The notes beneath the pieces were generated by a model. It worked only from the letters and a program-made list of their open reading frames with translations, did not search any database and was not told the DNA's origin. A stretch of DNA of 64,000 nucleotides from Melieria omissa (Eukaryota; Arthropoda; Insecta; Diptera; Ulidiidae): NCBI GenBank assembly GCA_963971225.1, contig OZ020270.1, positions 2,356,001-2,420,000 on the forward strand, in the 5' to 3' direction. Made by a program: the position numbers and the translations under genes. Of the stretch, positions 21,946 through 32,743 are shown in pieces (position 1 is the stretch's first letter; each line of letters opens with the position of its first letter).

Positions 21946-22360
21946 TGTTACGAATATTAAGTCTAGTGGGCTGTCACGTATCTCTGGATTGTGTGATTTG
22001 AAAATAAAACACAGTCAGTTTCTTAAATGCAGACAATAAAATACACCAACAGTCACTTTATTATTCACAGTTTACACTTTACTGTTCGTACACTTAATTA
22101 TTCCGTGTGGCAACTTCACTTGTCAAAACCAGACTGACTCGCTGTACCGCATCTGGCCACCTTTTATACTCTGTCCGGCCGTCGCGCAGATCGTTCTCGC
22201 ACGTTGCCAGATTGGACTAGAAGTTTCCCTGATGACCGCGACCATCGTTGCCAGGTTGGGCTAAAAGTTACTATCGCGGCCGTCGTTGCCAGATTGGGTT
22301 ATGGCACGGCACGTAGCGGCAGGGTTGCTTTGCACCGCGACAGACTGGCTCATCGTTACA
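21946..22360 (-). repeat. gypsy-C 3' LTR
   Basis: This is 415 bp, TGTTACGA...CGTTACA on the + strand. It lacks the 12 bases AGTATTTGCTTA present in the other copy (about 30002-30013). TATA box on the - strand at 22162-22168. Confidence 0.95.
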
Positions 22361-22371
22361 CTGCCCACCAC

Positions 22372-24334
22372 TTAGACTTGTTCGTCCCGAACAAGTGCCG
22401 AGGCTCCGCTGTGATGAGGCGCCAGGCGCTCCAAATGGACTACCTTCAGCTTAGCGCCTCTATTGCTGCAACGTTGAATCCGGTATACCACGTCGTTAAT
22501 CCTAGTCACGACTTCGTAAGGTCCTTCCCATGACGCTTGGAGTTTCGGAGACAAACCTTTCCTCCGCTGCGGGTTGTAGAGCATTACCAAATCGCCTTCT
22601 TGGAACCCTGCTGAGTTGGCCCGTAGATCGTATCTGGCTTTCGCCTTATCGCTGACCAGTTTGGTGCGGCCCCTTATAAATTGGTGAATTTCCTCCAGTT
22701 CCGCCCGCTTATTGGCCACGTAGTCCGTCTTAGCGCCTCCCGTCGTGCTGACTACCCCGAACTTCAAGTCAGCGGGTAACCGCAACTCTGTGCCGAACAC
22801 TGCTCGGGCTGGAGTGAGTGATGTCGTGTCGTGCGGGGCTGACCTATACGCCATCAGGAACAGGGGGATGTGCGTGTCCCAATCCTTTTGATTCCTGCCT
22901 ACCACTTTCCGCAGGTATTCCTCCAGTGTCCGGTTAAAGCGTTCCACCATGCCGTCGGACTGTGGGTGCAAAGGAGTGGTACGCGTTTTCTTTATCCCCA
23001 GCAGCTCACACACTTCCTTGAATACCGCAGACTCAAAATTCCGGCCTTGATCTGAGTGCAACTCCAACGGAACTCCGAACCTGGCTACCCAGTTGTTTAC
23101 CAGCTTTTCCGAGATCGTGGTGGCCTCCTGGTTAGGAATAGGGTACACTTCGGGCCATTTGCTGAAGTAATCCATTACGACCAGCACATATTTGTTGCCT
23201 TGAGTGCTAGTTGGGAATGGGCCGGCGACGTCCATAGCAATCCGCTCGAAGGGCGCTCCCACGTTGTACTGCTGCATGCGGCCTCGAGATTTTCTTGTCG
23301 GCCCTTTCGCGGCTGAACATCGGTCGCAGCTCTTAATCCACTCGGCTACAGACTCCTGACATCCTACCCAGTAGAATCGTCTTTTTATTTTGGCGACGGT
23401 TTTGGTGATGCCTAGGTGCCCTCCACTGGAGTCGTTATGGTATGCCTCGATGACCTCGTTGATTCTGCTTTTCGGCACTACCATTAGGGGGTTGCTGGTA
23501 CGACCATCCGCGCTCTCCCATTCGCGGTACAGGCAGCCTTCCTTCAGCCGCAAACTTTTCCACTGTGCCCAGTAAGCCTTAGCGATCGGGCTTTCACCGG
23601 CCATCTCCTGCCAGTCTGGACGTGCGCCTTGCTCCTTGCCTTCGACGATCTTCGCAAGATCCGCATCCTCACGCTGGTCTTTTTGTAGCCTCTCCGCAGA
23701 CCACTCTTCCTCTGGCATGACGCTGACCAACCGGACGTCCACTATCTGTTCTTTGCTTTCGGCTCGCGAGCATTGCCTGCATTCGACTTTGCACGGACGG
23801 CGGGACAAGGCATCGGCATTCCCATGGCTACTGCCCTTGCGATGCTCTATCGTGTAGTCGTAGCTCTGCAGTCGCTCGATCCACCGCGCCAATTGCCCTT
23901 CAGGATCTTTAAAGTTCAGGAGCCATCTCAATGCCGCATGATCTGTGCGCAGGCGAAACTTTTGTCCATACAGATATTTGTGGAAGTGTTTCACGCAGTC
24001 CAATACCGCCAGCAGTTCTCTCCGGGTCACACAGTAATTGCGTTCCGGTTTCGATAAAACCCTACTGTAGTACGCTATCACTTGTTCCTGGCCGTCTATT
24101 ATCTGTGATAGCACACCGCCAATACTACTCCCGCTTGCATCTGTATCCAGCACAAACATCTCCCCAGGCACGGGGAAGGCCAGAATTGGAGCACTGCACA
24201 GTTTTTCCTTCAGACGTGCAAAAGCCTGTTCCTGCTCCTCGCTCCACTCGAAAGCTTGGCTCTTTTTCGTCAGTTTGTGCAAGCTGCTGGCTATGTTCGC
24301 GAATCCCGGAACAAATCGGCGGTAGTATGTACAC
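22372..24334 (-). pseudogene. gypsy-C pol, second part: RT thumb end, RNase H, integrase
   Basis: This continues the frame cut by Tn-X (junction in GLCTYYRRF) without a stop to TAG/TAA at 22372-22374. It contains RNase H (LDTDASG near 24153, TDHAALRW), a linker, integrase H-H-C-C (HLGITKT ... CDRC), core D, D and E residues (MDVAGPF, HSDQGRN, DGMVERF), and the GPY/F module (WEGPYEVV) near 22510. The product would integrate element cDNA. Nothing but the insertion appears to disable it. Confidence 0.93.
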
Positions 24335-26727
24335 TAGGCTGGAGTGAAAATGGCCAAAAAAAAATTTTTTTGGAATATCAATTAGCTAGATTTCTCAAAA
24401 TGTGCCAATACATCAATATAAAGCTGTGTAAAAATTAAAAAGAAATTAAACAATTTTTTGATCTCCCATCACAACTTTCAATTTCACAGTATTACGCGAC
24501 ATTAAAGATAGTCATCTTAAAATTCAATTAAAAATCAAATACGCTTCTAATTACAATATTTAATGATGTCAAAGTTATAAACACATGGTTACAGGGTGAA
24601 GTGACAAAAATCACGTTTCGACTCGAACGCCGGCATTTGCTGACGAGAAGCAATGCGTGCACGGATGTCGCGTCGAAGTTAAGTTTTGCAGGAACCTTGA
24701 ACCTCCGTATTTGTCCACTGAGGACTGCTGTAGCTCTGGCCTTCATCACTCGTCGTAAGCCCAGTTCACGTATATGTGGTCGATGGTCCGTCATCATGGC
24801 CAGGAGCACATTCTCCGGGTGAGCAGAGTACGCGTTACGGTGAATAACGGGGTCAACGATTCCCTTGAGTTTGGAGCTGAGGTAACGTGACTTGACAAGC
24901 ATCTGGTGAATCCAGAGAATCCGTGTGGGTCTGTCGTCCCGCCATCGAGTGACTGGAATAGATTAAGTCGCCGGATAACGCCCGATTTTTGTCCCGTGTT
25001 TACGTTTGTGCCGTCACACCCGACAACTTTAATATTATCTGTCTTCGCATTTTGCTCTTTGATACTAGCGACTAAGTACTCAGCTATGTCTTTGCTGCAG
25101 CCTGATGACGGAGACGTATGGTTGAAGTACGAAGAACCCGGCTCTGCGATGATGGTTATGTGTTCTTCCGATATGGTTTTTCTGTGGTACTTGTTGTCGA
25201 CGGCGAGGACTTGTGTTAAAGTTTTATCCTTGCGGCCATCAAAAAATAGTCCATCTATGCCCTTGTGAGTGTGGTCGTCTTCATTCTGCCTCAGTTCCTT
25301 TCGAATTTTACTGCGTTTTCGACGGATTTTGCTTCGGTCGATTACTTTGGATCGGTCGTTGAGTGATACGAGACCAAGATCATGCAGAACTGTTGTTGCT
25401 AATACAGCAGCCGATCTGTCCGAAACTCCGGTCCGATCGCAAGCTATAGCGAGGGAAGGCAGAGAGATAGTAATTTTTTGGCACTCTCGATCCTGATTTG
25501 GCTTAGTTTTGAGTGATTCTCTATCTGGGATGTACTCATCGACAGTGGGACTGTCAGACGAGTCCGTGTCGTATTCGGAACTTTCGGCAGAATAGGGTTG
25601 ACTTTTGCTCGCATCGTCATCGATCTTCTTAATCTTCATTCGTTTGAGATTTGCTTCCTCTCTTTCAGCTTTTCTCTTCAATTTTGATGTTACCACTTGA
25701 TCTGTACCACCGATTATCATCTTTCTTGGCCCTCTCTGGTCTTGAAGGAACTGCCGTTCGTTTGCCGGAATTTTGTTGTGTTTCGTACATTTGCAATTGG
25801 CCACCATATCGGAGCACTTGCATTTGCTGAGATCAAACAGAGTGTTAGCTTTGTCACGAAAGTCCGATAATCTCCGTTGGTAGTTTGGTTGATTCCTTTT
25901 ACATTTGTTGACTTTTAGCATTGTGTTGTATTTGTCGTGGAACGATCTAAGTTTTTCTATCGCTTGTGCATGCGTTACTGTTGGAAGTGAGGCCCTTTGC
26001 CATATCTCTTCGACTTCATAGCACAGTTTTTGAGATATGTCAAAAAATTATGGGTATTTACCATTGTCCGTCTTCAGATCTTGTCAAAGTTGAATATATT
26101 TCTTCATGAGATCGGTGTAGGTCGGCAGAGTATTGGTCGGCAGGTTTCGTGGAGCCCCAAATATCACGCACGAAACTTTGTCTCTTGTAACTGTCATCTC
26201 TTTAAAAATATAAAGAAATAACTAGTAACCCTTCACTGCCCTACCTTTTTGCGCACAAGTTCAGGTACTCACCTTTTTTTTGTTTTTTTTTAATTAAATC
26301 AGATGTAACGTCACAAGTTTATTTCGAATCGGTCACTTCACAAGGAAATCGTGAACATTCAACAATCATAAACAGAATTAAACTAGCGGGGTTTGCCACA
26401 TTCCAACGATTAAAACACGAATTGTAATTTGTAATATTTTATTCGCTCAAACAGGACTGCTACAATAAATAACTTAAAACCCGCAAACCTAAAGCAAAGG
26501 CTACTGAGATTTATTTTGAATCCTTAACTGAGTTGAAATTACGACTTTCACTTCTTTCGACGAAAGTGAAAAAAGTATTAAAAAAAATTATTTCAATTAG
26601 GTGATGGGCGATCAAGGAGTTGTTAGAAACTAATATAATTTTGCAGGATTGGTACCATGGTCATTTGGCACATTTCCAATATACTAGCTTCTTAAAATTT
26701 TAAAATCAATTTTTTCACTCCACCCTA
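24335..26727 (-). mobile_element. Tn-X: unclassified DNA transposon inside gypsy-C pol
   Basis: It is 2393 bp with inverted ends TAGGCTGGAGTGAAAA (left) and TAGGGTGGAGTGAAAAA (right, read inward). It is flanked by a perfect 8-bp TSD ATGTACAC (24327-24334 and 26728-26735). Removing it plus one TSD restores gypsy-C pol colinearity. The - strand ORFs belong to an orphan family, not hAT or P as far as I can see. It looks internally deleted, so probably non-autonomous. Confidence 0.88.
24528..25921 (-). pseudogene. Tn-X putative transposase with internal deletions
   Basis: The first frame (25921 down to about 24870) has a Cys-rich N-terminus (KCKCSDMVANCKCTKH), a basic/acidic linker, FFDGRKDKTLTQ, then VVGCDGTNVNTG followed by SGVIRRLNLF. 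The second frame (24902-24528) has VDPVIHRNAYSAHPENVLL and DHRPHIRELGLRRVMKARA. The two blocks are fused near 24880 in different frames. I recall these motifs from a large family of uncharacterised invertebrate proteins, in which they are separated by a longer middle segment. Asp in FDGRK and GCDGT may be catalytic; that is inference. Confidence 0.55.
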
Positions 26728-28371
26728 ATGTACACAGGCCCAGGAAACTGCGGAGTTCGTGTAGATTGCGTGGTCGGGGCCACTCCTTCACCGCCGTGAT
26801 TTTGCCTTCATCCGTATGCACTCCGCGGGCGGAAACCGTATGGCCCAGATACTTGACCTCCTTTTGGAACAGCGAGCACTTCTTTGGGTTGAGTTTAAGC
26901 CCGGCTTTTTGTATCCGCTCAAATACCTCCTTCAGCTTTCCCAGGTGGTCGTCGAAGCTTTTACCCATTACGATTATGTCGTCGAGGTACACCAGACACG
27001 TCCGCCAATGCAGCCCTTTTAGCACGCGTTCCATTAGCCGCTCGAATGTTGCTGGTGCGTTGCAGAGTCCAAACGGCATGACGGTGAACTGCCACAAACC
27101 ATCGCCAACACTGAAAGCCGTTTTCTCCTTGTCCTTGTCTGCAAGCTCTACCTGCCAATAGCCGCTGCGTAAGTCGAGCGTGGAGAACCACTGCGTGCCT
27201 GACAGTGTGTCGAGGGTGTCATCGATCCGAGGTAGTGGATAACTGTCCTTCTTGGTCACATCATTGAGCTTCCGATAGTCCACACAAAACCGGGTACTGC
27301 CATCTTTTTTCTTGACTAGCACAACCGGCGAGCACCAGGGGCCCGAAGAAGGCTCTATGACCTTGTCTTTCCGCATGTTCTCGATCAAATTTGTGACCTC
27401 CTCCCTCTTGGCCAGAGGAACTCGTCTTGGCGGTTGGCGAATCGGTTTTGCACTTCCGGTGTCGATGTTGTGCTTCACTATGGCTGTTCTTCCGCCTGCT
27501 TCCGCCGCAAATATTGACCCATAGTGCTGCAGGAGTGACCTCGCCTTCTGTTTCTGCTTGGCCGTCAACTCGCTGCTCCACTGGTTCTCCTGCGGTATGG
27601 CGTCCATGTTAAACCCGCTCTTCTCATTACCTCCAGGCGGGCTACTCTCGCAATTGACCACTGCTACAGCTTCCTTACACTCGCCAATTACCTCATCTTT
27701 TCCGACATATCTGGGTGCATTCAGGGGGTTCAGTATTCTGACTGGTATCCTTCCATTTTTAGGTTCCACTAATGTACGTCCGATGATGATGCTGTCGTGT
27801 CCTTGCTTCGGTGCTTCTACTACCCACAGCCGACTCGTCCCATCGTCCTCGTCCACCTTTGCCCACACAATCGCCTCAGAATTCGCTGATATCCTCCTGT
27901 GTTGGCACGATAAAACCTTCCTTACCGCCACGCTTCGCTCATAGCCAGTGTGCAGCGGGAATTCAACGTTGGCATATCTCAGCACATTTTCCTTCGGGTC
28001 CAGCGTAAAACCGTGCCTAATCATGAAATCCACGCCGATAATCACGTCGTCCACTATATCCGCGACGATGAACTCATGTTCCAGGCTGCTGGTGCCGATA
28101 GCAATCGTTTTTGTAACTTTCCCTCTCACCGGCGCGCGCTCGCCAGTCGCAGTCCGCAGCTGTATGCCATGCAGCGGTTCCCAGTTCTTCAGCAGCTTCC
28201 TTTTTATGATCGAATATGACGCCCCAGTATCTAGTGTCAACACGAACCACTTTCCATCGATCCTTCCTTCAATTGTCAAGCTGCTGGGCTGTCGTTTCAG
28301 CTGTGAGACAAGGATGGTGGGGCGGCAGATTGTGGGGATCAGCTCACGCCCCTTTGGGCTGACCCGTTTTA
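26728..28371 (-). pseudogene. gypsy-C pol, first part: protease and reverse transcriptase
   Basis: The frame is -1 relative to gag and has no early ATG, consistent with frameshift entry at 28372-28378. Protease motif LTLDTGASYSII lies near 28205-28240. RT shows [27 protein letters not shown] and YLDD (26978-26989). It is cut after ELRSFLGLCT by Tn-X. I see no other break. Confidence 0.93.
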
Positions 28372-28378
28372 GTTTAAC
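28319..28378 (-). promoter_or_regulatory. Candidate -1 frameshift signal (gypsy-C copy)
   Basis: On the - strand: GTTAAAC (28372-28378), gag stop TAA (28369-28371), a 6-base spacer, stem-1 arms at 28358-28365 and 28335-28343 with one bulge, and stem-2 arms at 28347-28352 and 28319-28324. It matches gypsy-A except for one spacer base. Confidence 0.75.
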
Positions 28379-29781
28379 GGCTCCTCGTCCTCAGCCCTGC
28401 GCTTGTTGGCTGAGCCTCGATTGTCAGTATTCTTCGCTTCAGGCGATTGCGATCGGGAACGGGACCGCCTCGTTCGTTGGCGGCAGTCTCGTGATATGTG
28501 GCCCTGCTTGCCACATACCCAGCAAACAACTTTAGAGGAGACCACTCGTGGCCTGCCCGGTATCTCAGAGCTTATGGCTTGGATCGGAATGTCGTTGTCC
28601 GCCTGGATCTGGCGTATCCTTGCAGGTGCATACCGAGTGCTCCCCATCCATGCCGCTTCATATGTCATCGCGCTGGTCACCGTTTCCTTAAATGTTGGCT
28701 TGCCCATCATCAACGCACTGCGACGTGTTTCTGGATCATGAAGACCTTCAACAAACGACTCAATCTTCATCCTCTCGAGATCATCAGCACCAAATTTTGG
28801 GTAGCACAACTGTACGAGCCGCTCAATGTCTGCTGCATATGTCTGCAGCGCCTCGTTGGCTCTGCGGTTCTTCAGCTCACAGTAGTATAGCGCATGGTTG
28901 TGCTCGTTGCTATACTTCGCTGCTAATGCTCTCATGATGGCACCGTAATCACTTCTTAAACATTCTGGAACTGATTTGATTACCTCCGCCGCAGGACCTT
29001 TCAGCGCCAGTGCCAACCTCCAACCTTTCCTGATATCTGTCCACTGATTTTCCAAAGCAGCCAAGTCGAATTGCAATTTAAATGTGTCGAACGGCGCAGC
29101 ACCATCATAAGTAGGCACTTCTGTTCTGGCAGCAAAACCGTCCTGAACCGGTGGCAAACATTCTCGTGGCTGTACCTCTCGAAACCGTTCGTCTATCTTT
29201 CTGTGCATCGAATCTTCCAGACTGTCAACTCGTTTGTTCAAGGACTCATCCAGGTTGTCAACTCGTCTGTTCAGGGATTCACCCATTTCGTCAACTCGTT
29301 TGTCCCAATCGTCTATTCGCGTCCCGAGATGCTCAACTTTCACATTCAGGCTATTGGAAATTTCCTCCACCTTCTGCTCTATGCGCGCAGAATTTTCCGC
29401 CATTTCCCGATTTGCAGTCTCGACTTTTGCCGAAATTTCGAGATTCGTAATTTCCAGCTTCGCTGACATTTCTCGATTTGCTGTCTCGATTTGCGCCGAC
29501 ATGCCTTTGAGTGCAGCCATTAGTTGGCTCATGTCCAACGCTTGTATTGGTGCAGCCGCTGTACTCTGTAGCGAAGCAGCACCAGCAGGCGACTCCTCCA
29601 CCTTGGCCGACGCCTCCAGTTCTTGTGCTCCGAACTCGTGCACAGTCCAATCGACGCCTCGTGCCTCACATGCTTCTCGCAAGCGCAACTGCAACTCCAC
29701 CTTCCCGCCAGCAGTCGGCAAATTCCAGGCAGCCAGCTCCTTCTTCAGCTGGTCTACCTTCAGCAGCTCGAGTTTAACCAT
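28369..29781 (-). CDS. gypsy-C Gag, complete, with SAP domain, coiled coil, CCHC knuckle and RS tail
   Basis: 470 codons, starting at ATG 29781, about 70 bases after the 5' LTR. Residues 5-40 (LLKVDQLKKELAAWNLPTA...) match the SAP DNA-binding fold. Residues about 85-215 form a long heptad-rich coiled coil with repeated ETANREM and LNKRVD blocks. About 235-395 is capsid-like (TFKLQFDLAALENQW). Residues 420-433 are the knuckle CWVCGKQGHISRDC, followed by an Arg/Ser-rich tail RRSRSRSQSPE. Gag would assemble particles. The SAP domain suggests nuclear DNA or chromatin contact (inference). Pol follows in the -1 frame. Confidence 0.93.
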   Translation of the reverse strand: MVKLELLKVDQLKKELAAWNLPTAGGKVELQLRLREACEARGVDWTVHEFGAQELEASAKVEESPAGAASLQSTAAAPIQALDMSQLMAALKGMSAQIETANREMSAKLEITNLEISAKVETANREMAENSARIEQKVEEISNSLNVKVEHLGTRIDDWDKRVDEMGESLNRRVDNLDESLNKRVDSLEDSMHRKIDERFREVQPRECLPPVQDGFAARTEVPTYDGAAPFDTFKLQFDLAALENQWTDIRKGWRLALALKGPAAEVIKSVPECLRSDYGAIMRALAAKYSNEHNHALYYCELKNRRANEALQTYAADIERLVQLCYPKFGADDLERMKIESFVEGLHDPETRRSALMMGKPTFKETVTSAMTYEAAWMGSTRYAPARIRQIQADNDIPIQAISSEIPGRPRVVSSKVVCWVCGKQGHISRDCRQRTRRSRSRSQSPEAKNTDNRGSANKRRAEDEEPLN

Positions 29782-29829
29782 GTCCGTACTTTTATAATTT
29801 TATTTATTTAGTTATTTTCAATTTTCCAC

Positions 29830-29848
29830 AATCCCACTTCTGACACCA
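29830..29848 (-). other. Primer binding site for tRNA-Leu (gypsy-C)
   Basis: On the - strand this reads TGGTGTCAGAAGTGGGATT, two bases after the 5' LTR. It is complementary to the 3' end of insect tRNA-Leu(CAG) plus CCA, as I recall it. The same site is in gypsy-D at 48325-48343. Confidence 0.85.
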
Positions 29849-29850
29849 AA

Positions 29851-30277
29851 TGTTACGAATATTAAGTCTAGTGGGCTGTCACGTATCTCTGGATTGTGTG
29901 ATTTGAAAATAAAACACAGTCAGTTTCTTAAATGCAGACAATAAAATACACCAACAGTCACTTTATTATTCACAGTTTACACTTTACTGTTCGTACACTT
30001 AAGTATTTGCTTAATTATTCCGTGTGGCAACTTCACTTGTCAAAACCAGACTGACTCGCTGTACCGCATCTGGCCACCTTTTATACTCTGTCCGGCCGTC
30101 GCGCAGATCGTTCTCGCACGTTGCCAGATTGGACTAGAAGTTTCCCTGATGACCGCGACCATCGTTGCCAGGTTGGGCTAAAAGTTACTATCGCGGCCGT
30201 CGTTGCCAGATTGGGTTATGGCACGGCACGTAGCGGCAGGGTTGCTTTGCACCGCGACAGACTGGCTCATCGTTACA
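29851..30277 (-). repeat. gypsy-C 5' LTR
   Basis: This is 427 bp, the promoter-bearing copy for this - strand element. TATA box at 30079-30085. TSD ATAT at 30278-30281. Confidence 0.95.
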
Positions 30278-30298
30278 ATATGTATGAAAATTTGTCAA

Positions 30299-30490
30299 AT
30301 ATAGTACTGGCGAATATTTTTATAGCTTACCATCAATTTGGATGCTTCTGTTTTCATGCTTTAATTTTAAATGCTGCGACATATTTGTGGTGTTTGAAAA
30401 TTTCAAACTTTTGCCGCAAAGTTCACATTTTACGCACTTGTCGTTGATTTTTATGAAATATTTCCAAACTTCGCTTTTTACCGGCGCCAT
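30299..30490 (-). pseudogene. hAT-3 transposase first exon with BED zinc finger
   Basis: From ATG 30490-30488 the frame encodes VWKYFIKIND and CELCGKSLKF ... HLKLKH, a C2H2-type BED finger as in many hAT transposases. It is followed by GATGGTAAGC near 30312, a plausible splice donor. Gypsy-C (with ATAT TSD) then separates it from the main coding part, so gypsy-C probably sits in an intron. I could not fix the acceptor. Confidence 0.65.
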
Positions 30491-30694
30491 TTTTCTTCAA
30501 AGAATTAAAAGCAGCTGCTAACAGCACGTCCGAACACAGTTTTTACGCAGAAAAATAACTGTTTCAATTTGAAGCGTCATCAGGGTGTCTTTTATTTATA
30601 TTTGCATGGTTGCATTTTCAGTATGCATATGAATATGTTGTGTTGCCAACATTTAGTTTTGTGGATATTAAACTACGTCTACATCAGTGCATAT

Positions 30695-31199
30695 CATGAT
30701 GAAATTATAAAGGTGAGTTCTTCATTGACAGAAAACTGAAAAAATTTATTGACATTCTATCTTTTAGAAACGTCGATGAAAAGAATGTTGTATTTTTTCT
30801 TTAAAAAAAAAGGGGGAACAATTTCAGCATATATTTCTATAGGCGATACTAATAACAATTGTGCTTTCCTTTAATCGTTTTATTGACTTTGAAATTTGGT
30901 ATCACTGTCATTTCAATTGTCAAAAAACATCAGATTTTTCAAACCGTTGTGCAAATTTTAAAAAATTCCAAGCTCTAGCTGCTCATTGTGCCACAGCGCA
31001 CTTCAAAATCGCGCTAAATTCTGTCACTTTAACCTTTTGCTGCAATCACTATTTATTAATTTGTATTTGAAACTTTTAATTTACTTAGTGGTTTTTCCCT
31101 TTCTTTTGAATGCGTACCAGACAACATTGGTTCTCGTTCTATAAGACAGTGTCAAAAACGAGCTGTCAAGGAAGATCTCACCTTTATAATTGCATCATG
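30695..31199. mobile_element. P-element-like MITE inside hAT-3
   Basis: It is 505 bp with ends CATGATGAAATTATAAAGGT and inverted CATGATGCAATTATAAAGGT, differing at one base in 20. These recall the P-element end CATGATGAAATAACATAAGG. The flanks share AGTGCATAT (30686-30694 and 31200-31208), 8 bp plus one ambiguous base. No ORF. Confidence 0.78.
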
Positions 31200-31225
31200 A
31201 GTGCATATCGCAATTGTCTACAGCG

Positions 31226-32516
31226 CACAATGGGGTAAACATGCCGAAAACCCGCGCATTACGGCTAATCTTAAAGTTACAGGCCTAACTTCTTTTGGGG
31301 ATTTTTTGTAATCTACATGCATGTAGCAGTCAGAAAACGCTTTTTGCATATAGCCATTCAAAGTTGGGTGTTTTTATACTCAATTTCATTTTGTCGACGT
31401 AACTTTTTTGATGGGTGTGCAAAAATCTCAATAAAATCGTTGTTTATAAATAAAATCAAATAATTTTTAGCACACATAATAAGCATATTCCTACAATTAA
31501 TTTGACGTATAATTCTTTTACATTATACGTCAAGCACATTTTCTTGTAAAGATATAAGTTCTCAAAGTTTGGGCAAAAACGACGATTTTTTAGGAAAATG
31601 TCTTACTTTCGTGGTGTATAACTTTTATGGTTCATCATGGATCATCGAAAATCTTTAAGGAAGAAAAGTGGGAACCTTCATAAAAAAAATGGTACCCAAC
31701 TTGTCTGCGGAAAGCTGCGGAATGGTTAGATATTTATTTTATCTATTTATTTATTCTTTTATTCACGTCTCTTAGTAAGAAAACAAATATATATGAACTG
31801 AAAACTTTTTAACGCGCGTATGGGTCGGTACGTTTATAACACTTGGTGCATATATGTAGTATTAAAAAAAATAAATAAATAAAAATTGATGTGATTTATC
31901 ACCTGAATTAATAAATATGCTAAAACAAAATATTTTTTATAAATTTTTTCGGCTGGTACGCAGGATGATTCTTGAAAAAGGCAATATATTTCAATAAAAC
32001 TTTGTAAGGAATTTACAAGTGGCTTAACTAAACTCTGACGTAAATATGGGCATGGTACGCCTACTCTTACGGAGGGTTGCCATATAAGCATACTTTGTTG
32101 AATTGGGAAAATTTATTATATTTATATACTAACCAACGTCATCTGCACTTTTGTGCTTATTTATAACGGTAAGTGGGCGTGATACTCCCCATTACATGAT
32201 TGTATTTTATATGGGTATTTTATGAAAGGAGGCGAAAAATTGGGGCGTGGCTACAATCTAGAGTATTCATTAGTCAGTTTGGGTCGATTTAAATACTATA
32301 ACTTTGGTTTCGTTTTCACTAATGACGATTTTAAAAATGCCTAATTGCCGACTGTAGGGTGGCGGTGCACGCTACAATAAATAAAAAAAGTTATAGTGGG
32401 CCAATCTCTGAAGAGTTTTGAAGGTGTCCAAATTTGAGGTATTTATCTTTAACCGTTTAGATACTACAGCATAAAATAGGCAATGCGCGGGTTTCTGGCA
32501 TGTTTGCCCCATTGTG
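31226..32516. mobile_element. Transib-like MITE inside hAT-3
   Basis: It is 1291 bp with ends CACAATGGGGTAAACATGCC (left) and, read inward from the right, CACAATGGGGCAAACATGCC. The flanks are a perfect 5-bp, GC-rich TSD CAGCG (31221-31225 and 32517-32521). A CACWATG-type end with a 5-bp GC-rich TSD is characteristic of Transib, the RAG1-related superfamily. It is non-coding. Confidence 0.8.
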
Positions 32517-32743
32517 CAGCGTTTACATTCATTTGCTACTAATTCGACTGCCCGCCTTGCGACAACTTAGATTTTTTATAGAATATATTAAATTTCAAAA
32601 TGTAGTTTGCGATTATTGTGCTATTAATCGATTAATACTCGATTAATCCGAAAGATTTTTACGATACAATTAAATCGAAAATTACACAAAAATAATCGAT
32701 TATTTTAATTAAATGATTAATCGCTGCCATCCCTAGCTGTGCT

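Larger units (their letters stand above)
21946..30277 (-). mobile_element. gypsy-C: young Ty3/gypsy LTR retrotransposon
   Basis: It lies between LTRs at 21946-22360 and 29851-30277, flanked by ATAT (21942-21945 and 30278-30281). The LTRs look identical by eye apart from a 12-base difference. Gag is a full 470-codon ORF. Pol is open except where Tn-X is inserted. A tRNA-Leu primer site follows the 5' LTR. Without Tn-X it is about 5.9 kb. No env is present. Confidence 0.96.
20296..32735 (-). mobile_element. hAT-3: BED-finger hAT transposon holding gypsy-C and two MITEs
   Basis: The ends are inverted TAGGGATGGCAG with a perfect 8-bp TSD GCTGTGCT (20288-20295 and 32736-32743). Subterminal ATCGATTAAT motifs are dense at both ends. 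Length is 12440 bp including gypsy-C, about 4.1 kb without it. The transposase lies on the - strand in at least two exons, with gypsy-C between them. hAT-5 (53232-56862) is the same family. Confidence 0.93.

Noticed and set aside
29234..29797. 187-codon + strand ORF over gypsy-C gag
   Set aside because: Antisense of the coiled-coil and SAP regions; Ser/Cys-rich repeats mirror the sense heptads.
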